Origin: Ruminococcus sp.
Lineage (GTDB): Bacteria > Bacillota > Clostridia > Oscillospirales > Ruminococcaceae
NCBI GenBank assembly: GCA_017471405.1
Contig: JAFUTK010000019.1
Location: forward strand, 18,218 to 82,217
Reading direction: 5' to 3'
DNA length: 64,000 nucleotides
Shown here one piece after another: positions 9,427 to 16,089 of this stretch. The position numbers and the translations under genes are program-made. The notes below the pieces were generated by a model. That model saw only the letters and a program-made list of their open reading frames with translations. It searched no databases and had not been told where the DNA came from. Numbering within the stretch: position 1 is the first letter of the stretch; every line of letters begins with the position of its first letter.

Positions 9427-10167
9427 TTAATTCAGTATTCTCTCCGCTGCCGCCAGCAGCTGACCCGCTTCCTTACTTTCGGGGAACAGCTCAACCATTG
9501 GCTTGTGCTCTGCCTCACACCGCTCGAACAGCTCAGAACGGTCTATCCGCGCTATGACCTCTGTGGAGAAATCCGCCGCAAGAGTATCCGCCTTGGCGTC
9601 CTCGTCCCGGACGTTTCTTCTGTTAAGTATTATCCCGCCCAGCTGGGCGTAATCTCTTGTCTTGAAATTCTCCACAGCCATTGCGATGTTCGCCGCTGCG
9701 TATATGGACATATTCTCCCCGGAGGTGACGATGTAGACCTTATCGGCGTAGCCCTTTCTCATAGGCATCGTGAACCCTCCGCAGACCACGTCCCCCAGCA
9801 CGTCGTAGATGACTACGTCCGGCTTGTAGACCTCATAGGCGCCCTTTTCCTCCAGCGCCTCAAGTGCTGTGATTATCCCTCTGCCGGCGCAGCCCAGCCC
9901 GGGGACGGGTCCTCCCGCCTCAACGCAGAGCACCCCCATAGAGCCCATTGTGACCATATCCTCCAGTGTAAAGGGCTTGCCCGCCCTGACCAGCTCCAGC
10001 ACAGTGGTAAGCCTTTTTCCTCCCAACAGCAGAGAGGTGGAATCAGCCTTAGGGTCGCAGCCGATCTGTAAAACGGTCAGCCCCTTCTTCGCAAAGGCGG
10101 AGCTTAAATTGGACGAGAGGGTGGACTTCCCTATCCCGCCCTTGCCGTATATTGCAAGCTTTATCAT
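9427..10167 (-). CDS. NifH-like iron protein (ATPase reductase) of set 1
   Basis: 246 residues. Walker [10 protein letters not shown] (8-16), DPKADST switch, Cys93 in GLGCAGRG and Cys129 in DVVCGGF give the full NifH/BchL-type 4Fe-4S ATPase signature. It shares the same opening residues and layout with the second copy at 6157-6921, which supports an H-D-K duplication. Start chosen at the ATG with a GGGGAGG site. It is the first gene after the repeat element at 10187-10377, so its transcription either reads through the terminator at 10378-10405 or begins within the element; I saw no convincing promoter there. Confidence 0.95.
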   Translation of the reverse strand: MIKLAIYGKGGIGKSTLSSNLSSAFAKKGLTVLQIGCDPKADSTSLLLGGKRLTTVLELVRAGKPFTLEDMVTMGSMGVLCVEAGGPVPGLGCAGRGIITALEALEEKGAYEVYKPDVVIYDVLGDVVCGGFTMPMRKGYADKVYIVTSGENMSIYAAANIAMAVENFKTRDYAQLGGIILNRRNVRDEDAKADTLAADFSTEVIARIDRSELFERCEAEHKPMVELFPESKEAGQLLAAAERILN

Positions 10168-10186
10168 ATCAAAGCCTCCCCTTTTT

Positions 10187-10377
10187 CAATTCACAATGCA
10201 CAATTCACAATGCACAATTAATTGTGCGCCTGCGGCGCGTTATGCCCATTCAAGCACTTTAGTCAGAAATAACAAAGCACAAAAGCATCATATCACATCG
10301 CACTGCGGTGCCCGTATGGGAATCAGTCCGCGCAGCGGACTCCGTCATTGTGCATTGTGCATTGTGAATTGTGCATT
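10187..10377. repeat. Inverted-repeat element between regulator and nitrogenase-like operon
   Basis: About 190 bases bounded by arms of iterated CACAATG/CACAATT words. A 24-base stretch at 10196-10219 is the exact reverse complement of part of the right arm (10346-10377). The inside holds smaller palindromes (gcgcctgcggcgc; agtccgc-gca-gcggact) and no supported gene. It looks like a non-autonomous miniature or REP-type element. It fills most of the 329-base gap between the NifH-like gene and the TM1266-family gene. Confidence 0.7.
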
Positions 10378-10405
10378 AAAAAACGCCGTATCCCAAGATA
10401 CAGCG
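10378..10405 (-). terminator. Rho-independent terminator after the TM1266-family gene
   Basis: On the minus strand CGCTGTATC-TTGG-GATACGGCG forms a nine-pair stem (one G-U) followed by six T. A second hairpin (CTGCC/GGCAG at 10416-10430) precedes it. It lies between the regulator and the first NifH-like gene, so it would block or attenuate transcription into that operon. Confidence 0.75.
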
Positions 10406-10452
10406 TCCCACACCCCTGCCCGGGGGGCAGCGGTCTCACGTTATCTCGGCTT

Positions 10453-10500
10453 TCATCTCAATATGATTTCGATGTCAGGTAAGATGTTTGTAATATTCAT
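10453..10500 (-). CDS. Possible 15-codon ORF overlapping the end of the TM1266-family gene
   Basis: Reads MNITNILPDIEIILR. Its ATG overlaps the upstream TGA (ATGA), a usual coupling arrangement, and it stops before the hairpins at 10378-10430. It could be a leader peptide, the remnant of a longer gene cut by the repeat element, or chance. No family is recognised. Confidence 0.2.
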   Translation of the reverse strand: MNITNILPDIEIILR

Positions 10501-10742
10501 TCCGGGGAGTACACCGTTTTTGCGGTGACACCCTTTATCCGGCCTATCTTTCCGGCAAGGGTGTTTATCACGTCCTGCGAGGCGTCCACCGCCACGCTGA
10601 TGATGCTTATCCCCTTCTTCGGATAGGGCAGGCCCATTCTCCCGATGATGTACCTGCCGTACTCGTGCAGCACAGCGTTTATCTCATTGGCGGCCTCGGT
10701 GTCCTTGACTATGACGGCGATGACCGCGGCGCGTGTTTCCAT
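10497..10742 (-). CDS. TM1266-family small protein, putative iron-only hydrogenase system regulator
   Basis: 81 residues, METRAAVIAVIVKDTEAANE at the start and a GRMGLPYPKKGISIISVAVD core, which matches the TM1266 family (ferredoxin-like, NikR C-domain-like fold). Family members usually sit beside [FeFe]-hydrogenase maturation genes and are annotated as putative regulators; their molecular function is not settled. Here it heads the nitrogenase-like/hyp string, 329 bases upstream of the first NifH-like gene, with a strong promoter of its own. No DNA-binding domain is visible in the 81 residues, so a ligand- or protein-sensing role is as likely as direct repression. Confidence 0.85.
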   Translation of the reverse strand: METRAAVIAVIVKDTEAANEINAVLHEYGRYIIGRMGLPYPKKGISIISVAVDASQDVINTLAGKIGRIKGVTAKTVYSPE

Positions 10743-10765
10743 AGCATCACTTTCTTTCCTCTGAT

Positions 10766-10794
10766 ATTATACCATATCCGTCCACAAAAGTCAA
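10766..10794 (-). promoter_or_regulatory. Promoter for the TM1266-family gene and perhaps the whole minus-strand operon
   Basis: On the minus strand TTGACT (10794-10789), 17 bases, TATAAT (10771-10766), then a GAGGAAAG ribosome site before the ATG at 10742. Near-consensus for the housekeeping sigma factor. Confidence 0.85.
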
Positions 10795-10984
10795 CCGCAC
10801 GTCGTGCGGCACGCAAGCCGTCGCGCCCGGCTTTGGGGAGGAGGCAAATTCGGTGTCGCTCCGGAACGTCACTTCGGCGTATGCCGCGCTGTGCTTTGTG
10901 TTACGCAGCAATTCCCTGTATTTGGATATTTGGCACCGTTGGCTGATAAACATATCCTATAATGCAAATGTATAGGATAGTGCA

Positions 10985-11013
10985 TTGACCCCGCATTTGC
11001 GATATGCTATAAT
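10985..11013 (+). promoter_or_regulatory. Promoter and long leader of the Fe-alcohol dehydrogenase operon
   Basis: TTGACC (10985-10990), 17 bases, TATAAT (11008-11013). Transcription from here leaves a leader of about 305 bases before the GTG at 11328. The leader is very A+T-rich from about 11090 to 11160 and contains a small ORF at 11186. The rest of the 10743-11327 gap (10800-10980) holds GC-rich sequence with no supported gene. Confidence 0.75.
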
Positions 11014-11185
11014 TGACTTATCGGATACTGAGAGGCAGCTTGCAGCTGTCAAGCTCTGAAACTTTCCGAAACAATCGAAACCCATTTTGCTATAAATTAT
11101 TTTTTATTACCATATATTTTTTATCTCTTAAAAATATTTTTTTATACGCGCTTAATTTATAAAATAGAGTTTCGGAGGTTTCGGA

Positions 11186-11221
11186 ATGAGTCCAAAAAAT
11201 TACCCTGTATGTGTGATATAG
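11186..11221 (+). CDS. Possible leader peptide upstream of the alcohol dehydrogenase
   Basis: Eleven codons, MSPKNYPVCVI, with a GGAGG site seven bases before the ATG, inside the long leader and 107 bases before the dehydrogenase start. A good ribosome site on so short a frame suggests a regulatory uORF, but no terminator hairpin that it could control is obvious. Confidence 0.3.
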   Translation: MSPKNYPVCVI

Positions 11222-11327
11222 ACAAATCCTCATACACAGATTTGGTGAAAAGGGAGAAATTCCTTAAAAATAAAGGATATTGCTCATTGCAGCATTTATT
11301 TGATAAAACAGAAAGGAAGATGTCACA

Positions 11328-12509
11328 GTGAATGATTTTAATTTCTACAGTCCCACCGAGTTCGTGTTCGGAAGAGGCAGAGAGAATGAGGCCGGCTTCT
11401 ATGTAAAGAAGTACTCCGGCAGCCGGATGCTTATCCACTACGGCGAAGGCTCGGCAGTTCGCTCCGGAGTGCTGGACAGAGTGAAGAAGTCCTTAGACGA
11501 GCAGGGCATTTACCACTGCGAGCTGGGCGGCGTTGCGCCCAACCCCAGAGACACTCTGGTCTACAAGGGCATTGAGCTTGTCAAGGCAGAGGGGCTCGAT
11601 TTTATCCTCGCCATTGGCGGCGGCTCGGTCATTGACAGTGCCAAGGCCATAGCCATGGGCGCCTGCTACGACGGCGATTTCTGGGATTTCTACAGCAAGA
11701 AGGCCAGATGTGAGGGGGCGCTCCCGGTGGCCACTGTTCTGACTATCGCGGCTGCCGGCAGCGAGGGCTCCGGTGATTCTGTCATCACCAAGGAGGAGGG
11801 TATGCTCAAGCGCGGAGCGGGCTCCGACTACATCCGTCCCCGTTTCTCCATACTCGACCCGGAACTGACCCAGACCCTGCCCCCTTATCAGACCGCCTGC
11901 GGAGCCACCGATATTATGGCTCACGTTTTCGAGCGCTACTTCACCAACACCACCGAGGTGGAGATAACCGACCGCCTCTGCGAGGCCGTGCTGCTGACTA
12001 TGTTAAAGGAGACCCCCCGGGTCATCGCTGACCCTAACAACTACGACGCCCGCGCTAACATTATGTGGGCGGGAATGGTGGCTCACAACAACATCGTCGG
12101 CGTAGGCAGGCAGCAGGACTGGAACTCCCACAGTCTGGAGCACGAGCTCTCCGCACTTTACGATGTGGCTCACGGCGCCGGTCTTGCGGTGATAATGCCC
12201 GCTTGGATGGAGTATGTCCACAACCACAACGTTCTGCGCTTCTGCCAGATGGCTACCCGCGTTTTCGGCTGCCAGATGGATTTTGAAAATCCTGAGGCTA
12301 CGGCTTTAGAGGGTATCAGGCGCTTCCGCCAGTTCTTAAAGAGCATAGGTATGCCCATCAACTTCGCCGAGCTGGGCGCCAAGGAGGAGGATATTCCTCT
12401 GCTGGTGGAAAAGCTGGGCGTGGGGGACGGCAAGCGCGCCGGCTTTATGGAGCTTGACCGCAGCGACGTTACCAACATCTACAAGCTGGCTGTAAAGGCA
12501 GCACTTTAA
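11328..12509 (+). CDS. Iron-containing alcohol dehydrogenase (butanol dehydrogenase-like)
   Basis: 393 residues of the group III Fe-ADH family. NAD(P)-binding GGGSVIDSAKAIA is at 97-109. By comparison with FucO the metal ligands are Asp195 and His199 (TDIMAH), His268 (NSHSLEHE) and His282 (DVAHGAG), all present. It reduces aldehydes to alcohols with NAD(P)H in the cytoplasm; the closest named types are YugJ/BdhA butanol dehydrogenases. Start is GTG at 11328 after a GAAAGGAAG site; the nearby ATG at 11320 is out of frame. It is first in an operon with an epimerase-like and an SDR gene (11-base gap). Physiological substrate unknown. Confidence 0.93.
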   Translation: MNDFNFYSPTEFVFGRGRENEAGFYVKKYSGSRMLIHYGEGSAVRSGVLDRVKKSLDEQGIYHCELGGVAPNPRDTLVYKGIELVKAEGLDFILAIGGGSVIDSAKAIAMGACYDGDFWDFYSKKARCEGALPVATVLTIAAAGSEGSGDSVITKEEGMLKRGAGSDYIRPRFSILDPELTQTLPPYQTACGATDIMAHVFERYFTNTTEVEITDRLCEAVLLTMLKETPRVIADPNNYDARANIMWAGMVAHNNIVGVGRQQDWNSHSLEHELSALYDVAHGAGLAVIMPAWMEYVHNHNVLRFCQMATRVFGCQMDFENPEATALEGIRRFRQFLKSIGMPINFAELGAKEEDIPLLVEKLGVGDGKRAGFMELDRSDVTNIYKLAVKAAL

Positions 12510-12520
12510 GGAGGACGGCT

Positions 12521-13537
12521 ATGAAGATATTATTCATCGGAGGCACGGGCACCATAAGCATGGCTATCACCCGCCTGCTGGCTGAAAGAGGCGAGGAGGT
12601 CTATCTGCTCAACCGCGGCAGCAGGAATACAGGGCTGCCGGAGAACGTAAAGACCATACGGTGCGATATAAACAACGAGCAGGAGGCTGCCGCAGCTTTG
12701 GAGGGAATGACCTTCGACTGCGTCGGGGAGTTCATCGGATTTGTTCCCGCCCAGCTGGAACGGGACTTCCGACTCTTTAACGGCAGGACCAAGCAGTTTA
12801 TCTATATCTCCTCCGCGTCGGCATATCAGAAGCCGCCCAAGTCGCCCTACATCACCGAGGAGACCCCTCTTGAGAACCCCTACTGGGAATACTCCCGCAA
12901 CAAGAAGGCCTGCGAGGAATACCTGTTTGCGCGTTACCGGGAGCAGGACTTCCCTGTGACGGTAGTGCGCCCCAGCCACACCTATGACGAGCGCAGCGTG
13001 CCGCTGGGTGTTCACGGCAGCGGCGGCAGCTGGCAGGTGGTAAAGCGCATTATGGAGGGCAAGCCGGTGATAATCCACGGCGACGGCACCTCCCTCTGGA
13101 CCATAACCCACAACAGCGATTTCGCTGTTGCTTATGCCGGGCTCATCGGCAATCCCAAGGCTATTGGTGAGGCGTTTCACATCACCTCCGACGAGAGCGT
13201 TACCTGGAACGACATCTACTCCTATATTGCCGAGGCGCTTGGCAAGGAGCTTATGGCATATCACATCTCCTCCGAGACCCTTGCCGCCGTCAGCGATTAC
13301 GACTTTGTGGGCAGCCTTACCGGTGACAAGTCCAACACCGTCATATTCGACAACTCCAAGGTGAAGTCGCTGGTGCCGGAGTTCAAGGCCAAGGTCACTG
13401 CAAGAGAAGGCATTGCCCGGGCGGTGAAGTACATCCTCGCCCACCCGGAATATCAGAAGGAGGACAAGGAATTCGACCTCTGGTGCGATAAAGTCATCGC
13501 GGCGGTTGAGAAAATGAGAGGTGAGCTGAATGGTTGA
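12521..13537 (+). CDS. NAD-dependent epimerase/dehydratase family protein
   Basis: 338 residues, extended-SDR fold. The nucleotide-binding loop is GGTGTIS (8-14), followed by NRG, and YISSASAYQ supplies the usual SSxxxY region. The Tyr-x3-Lys pair is probably YSRNK near residue 128, with VVRPSHTYDE after it. Such proteins act on nucleotide sugars or as plant CSP41/isoflavone-reductase-like enzymes; no substrate can be read from sequence. It starts 11 bases after the dehydrogenase with a GGAGG site, and its last codons overlap the next gene by eight bases, so the three are co-translated. Confidence 0.88.
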   Translation: MKILFIGGTGTISMAITRLLAERGEEVYLLNRGSRNTGLPENVKTIRCDINNEQEAAAALEGMTFDCVGEFIGFVPAQLERDFRLFNGRTKQFIYISSASAYQKPPKSPYITEETPLENPYWEYSRNKKACEEYLFARYREQDFPVTVVRPSHTYDERSVPLGVHGSGGSWQVVKRIMEGKPVIIHGDGTSLWTITHNSDFAVAYAGLIGNPKAIGEAFHITSDESVTWNDIYSYIAEALGKELMAYHISSETLAAVSDYDFVGSLTGDKSNTVIFDNSKVKSLVPEFKAKVTAREGIARAVKYILAHPEYQKEDKEFDLWCDKVIAAVEKMRGELNG

Positions 13538-14288
13538 CGTTCGCGGCAGATGGGTGCTCATAACCGGCGCCGCAAGGGGCATAGGTAAGGGCGCTGCCCT
13601 CTTTATGGCGCAGCGGGGCGCCAACCTTATCCTTCAAGGCAGGACTAAGGAGCACTGTGCAGATACGCTGGCTCAGGTAACGGCGCTGGGTGTAAAGGCA
13701 TATGCAGTGGGGGCGGAGTTCTCCGACCTCTCGCAGGTGAGCGCAATGCTCTCGGAGATAGACGCTCTGGGCGTTGACGTGGACATCGTGCTGAACAATG
13801 CGGGCATACAGATAGCCTACCGCAGCGACTGGTTCACCACCCCGCCCTCCGATTTTGAAGAGAGCTTCAAGATAAACACCATCGCCCCGATGATGATAGT
13901 CTACCACTTTCTGCCGAAGATGGCAAAGCGGGGCTTCGGGCGGATAGTCAACACCACCAGCGGAATACGTCTCGAGCCGGAGCAGGCGGGCTATTCCGCC
14001 AGCAAGGCAGCGCTGGACAAGGTGACTATGGATCTCGCCTCCAAGTACGACGGAACGGATGTCTGCATAAACATCACCGACCCGGGCTGGTGCCGCACTG
14101 ACTTGGGCGGTCAGCACGCCCCCAACGCTCCGGAGAGCTCCCTCCCGGGAGTAGTGGTGGGAGCCTTCATCGACGACAAGCGCTCCGGCAGGAATTTCTC
14201 CGCCGGGAACTTCTACGGTATGACGCTGGAGGAGGCTGTCGCCAAGGCAGAGGATAGCTTTCCTCGCTATACCGGCTCCATCGGATAA
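13530..14288 (+). CDS. Short-chain dehydrogenase/reductase
   Basis: 252 residues, classical SDR. TGAARGIG (12-19) binds the cofactor, NNAG (89-92) is the structural motif, and Ser144, Tyr155 and Lys159 (TTSGIR, YSASK) form the catalytic triad. The sequence after the first strand (QGRT) suggests NADP rather than NAD, an inference. It overlaps the epimerase-like gene by eight bases and is the last gene before a terminator. With the Fe-ADH and the epimerase-like protein it may reduce a common sugar-derived or aldehyde substrate. Confidence 0.93.
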   Translation: MVDVRGRWVLITGAARGIGKGAALFMAQRGANLILQGRTKEHCADTLAQVTALGVKAYAVGAEFSDLSQVSAMLSEIDALGVDVDIVLNNAGIQIAYRSDWFTTPPSDFEESFKINTIAPMMIVYHFLPKMAKRGFGRIVNTTSGIRLEPEQAGYSASKAALDKVTMDLASKYDGTDVCINITDPGWCRTDLGGQHAPNAPESSLPGVVVGAFIDDKRSGRNFSAGNFYGMTLEEAVAKAEDSFPRYTGSIG

Positions 14289-14291
14289 AAC

Positions 14292-14320
14292 AAAAGCGCC
14301 CCGCCGGGCGCTTTTCTTTT
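14292..14320. terminator. Bidirectional terminator between the SDR and MATE genes
   Basis: AAAAGCGCCC-CGCC-GGGCGCTTTT: a stem flanked by A and T tracts, usable by both converging genes. Confidence 0.85.
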
Positions 14321-14338
14321 GTGGAAGTGCAAAGGATA

Positions 14339-15775
14339 TCAGCCAATTGGCTCCTTCGATACCTCATTTGAGAGGGTGACGCTTTCGCCTCCTATCTCCT
14401 TATAAGTCCTGATTATCAGGAAAAGGGCGGCGATGAAGGTCAGGATATCCGACACCGGCATTGAGTAGAGGACGCCGTCCAGAGCGAAAAATCTCGGCAG
14501 CAGCAGCGCAAGACCCACTCCGAAAACTATCTCCCTGATAACAGAGAGCGCGGTGGATTCCGCAGCCTTTCCCATAGCCTGTAAGAATATGAAACAAGCC
14601 TTATTCACGCAGGCGAACACCATCATACAGAGATAAATGCGAAAAGCGCGGACTGCAAAATCGGTGTAATAGCTGCTCTCGTTGGAGGCTCCGAAAATGC
14701 CGATAAGCTGGCGGGGGAAGAGCTCGACTATCAACAGTGCGACGGCTCCCACCGCTGCCTCGGCTATGAGCAGGCGGGTGAACAGGCTCCTGACCCGAAG
14801 CTTCAGCCCTGCGCCCATATTGAACCCGACAATAGGTATGCAGCCCGCCGCCATACCCACGACAATGGATATGACTATCTGAAAGAACTTCATAACGATG
14901 CCCACCACTGCCATAGGTATCTGGGCGTACTGCTCCTGCCCGAATATAGGGTCAAGGGCGCCGTACTTGCGTATCATATTATTTATAGCCGCCATTGCCG
15001 CCACGAGGGATATCTGTGATAGGAAGCTGGTGAGGCCCAGTATCAGCGTTTTACGGATAACCAAGGCGTCGGGGCGGAAGTCCTCCCTTGAGGGCTTGAC
15101 CTGCTTCATATTCACAAGATAGCCTACGGCAAGGAATGCAGTTGCCGCCTGACCTATGACAGTAGCCAGTGCAGCGCCCATCATTCCCCATCTGCAAACG
15201 AATATGAAAACGGGGTCCAGAATGATGTTGATGACTGCGCCCGCCAGAGTGGAGACCATAGCGAAGGCAGGGCTGCCGTCGGCGCGGATAACGGGGTTCA
15301 TAGCCTGCCCAAACATATAGAAGGGTATCCCCAGCGTGATATAGAAGAAGTATTCCTTTGAGCAGCTATAGGTCCCGGGGTTGACGGTGCCGCCGAACAT
15401 TCTGATGATACTGCTGCTGAAAACAAGATACACCGCTGAAAGGACAAGGCTTGCCAGCACAGTTATCACGACGGAGTTCCCGACGCTGCGTTTGGCCTTT
15501 TCGGGTTCCCTCTTGCCAAGGCTCAGACTGACGAAGGCGCAGCAGCCGTCGCCTATCATAACGGCAATAGCCAGCGCTATGACTGTCAGCGGGAACACCA
15601 CAGTATTGGCGGCGTTGCCGTAGGAGCCGAGGTAGTCGGCATTGGCGATGAATATCTGGTCCACGATGTTGTAGAGCGCTCCCACCAGCAGCGAGATGAT
15701 GCAGGGCAGGGCGTATTTTTTCATTAGCTTTCCCACCGGCTCGGTGCCGAGAAAGCTGTTGGCTGTTCTTTCCAT
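14339..15775 (-). CDS. MATE-family multidrug/metabolite efflux transporter
   Basis: 478 residues with about twelve hydrophobic segments in two related halves, as in the NorM/DinF MATE group. Typical features are the N-terminal PVGKLMKKYALPCIISLLVG, the ADYLGSYGNAA loop after the first helix, and the GFNMGAGLKLRVRSLF loop in the second half. It exports cationic drugs or metabolites using a Na+ or H+ gradient; substrate unknown. Start at 15775 has a GGAGGT site. It is transcribed alone, from a promoter at 15854-15882, behind an attenuator-like hairpin. Confidence 0.93.
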   Translation of the reverse strand: MERTANSFLGTEPVGKLMKKYALPCIISLLVGALYNIVDQIFIANADYLGSYGNAANTVVFPLTVIALAIAVMIGDGCCAFVSLSLGKREPEKAKRSVGNSVVITVLASLVLSAVYLVFSSSIIRMFGGTVNPGTYSCSKEYFFYITLGIPFYMFGQAMNPVIRADGSPAFAMVSTLAGAVINIILDPVFIFVCRWGMMGAALATVIGQAATAFLAVGYLVNMKQVKPSREDFRPDALVIRKTLILGLTSFLSQISLVAAMAAINNMIRKYGALDPIFGQEQYAQIPMAVVGIVMKFFQIVISIVVGMAAGCIPIVGFNMGAGLKLRVRSLFTRLLIAEAAVGAVALLIVELFPRQLIGIFGASNESSYYTDFAVRAFRIYLCMMVFACVNKACFIFLQAMGKAAESTALSVIREIVFGVGLALLLPRFFALDGVLYSMPVSDILTFIAALFLIIRTYKEIGGESVTLSNEVSKEPIG

Positions 15776-15790
15776 TTCATACCTCCGGAC

Positions 15791-15843
15791 AAAAATAAAA
15801 ACGTGCAGCGCTCAACCGGACTTACGCGGATGTTCGCTACACG
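15791..15843 (-). promoter_or_regulatory. Attenuator-like terminator hairpin in the MATE leader
   Basis: On the minus strand CGTGTAGCG (15843-15835) pairs with CGCTGCACG (15810-15802), nine pairs with one G-U, directly followed by TTTTTATTTTTG and then the GGAGGT ribosome site. The hairpin begins only a few bases after the predicted transcription start, so the short leader is nearly all terminator. Expression probably depends on read-through. Confidence 0.65.
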
Positions 15844-15853
15844 TTATGCTGTT

Positions 15854-15882
15854 ATTATACCACCTTCTTTTGAAATTTGCAA
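15854..15882 (-). promoter_or_regulatory. Promoter of the MATE gene
   Basis: Minus strand TTGCAA (15882-15877), 17 bases, TATAAT (15859-15854), giving a leader of roughly 70 bases. Confidence 0.8.
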
Positions 15883-16089
15883 ATGGTATTTTTGCACAAA
15901 GTTTCATATTTTTAAAGGAGAAGATTTGAAACTGGCAAATTTGGCTTTACTGCACAAATAAATAACGTTAAATTTGTCTATCCCGACAGTACCATTTTTG
16001 ATGAAGGTCTGCTATAATTAATGAAAGCAGAGCATAAACATGAGTTTCATATTTTTGCATTTCACACTAATTTTCAAAGGAGAAGCACT
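15883..16089 (+). promoter_or_regulatory. Upstream region of the beta-galactosidase
   Basis: TATAAT at 16013-16018 is a good -10 box, but the -35 position (about 15990) is poor, suggesting activator dependence. A GTTTCATATTTTT ... AAAGGAGAAG arrangement occurs twice, at 15901-15923 and about 16044-16084, so part of the leader looks duplicated. The first copy drives only a dead-end 11-codon TTG frame (15926-15961). The whole 15776-16089 gap has no other gene. Confidence 0.5.

Noticed and set aside
3829-10167. Canonical molybdenum, vanadium or iron-only nitrogenase
   Set aside because: K-like subunits are far too short, no FeMo-cofactor ligand pair could be placed, and nifB, nifE/N proper, nifU/S and nifV are absent. 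Nitrogenase-like is the most that can be said.
10406-10452. GC-rich hairpins read as a metal or cofactor riboswitch
   Set aside because: They lie downstream of the regulator gene's stop and match no riboswitch consensus I know; they are better explained as part of the terminator.
10747-10953. 68-codon minus-strand frame upstream of the TM1266-family gene, and an overlapping plus-strand frame at 10665-10946
   Set aside because: Both run through the promoter at 10766-10794, have no ribosome site and show no recognisable protein character.
15926-15961. Eleven-codon TTG frame with AAAGGAGAAG upstream, before the GH2 gene
   Set aside because: It lies upstream of the only good -10 box for this strand and appears to be a by-product of the duplicated leader segment.
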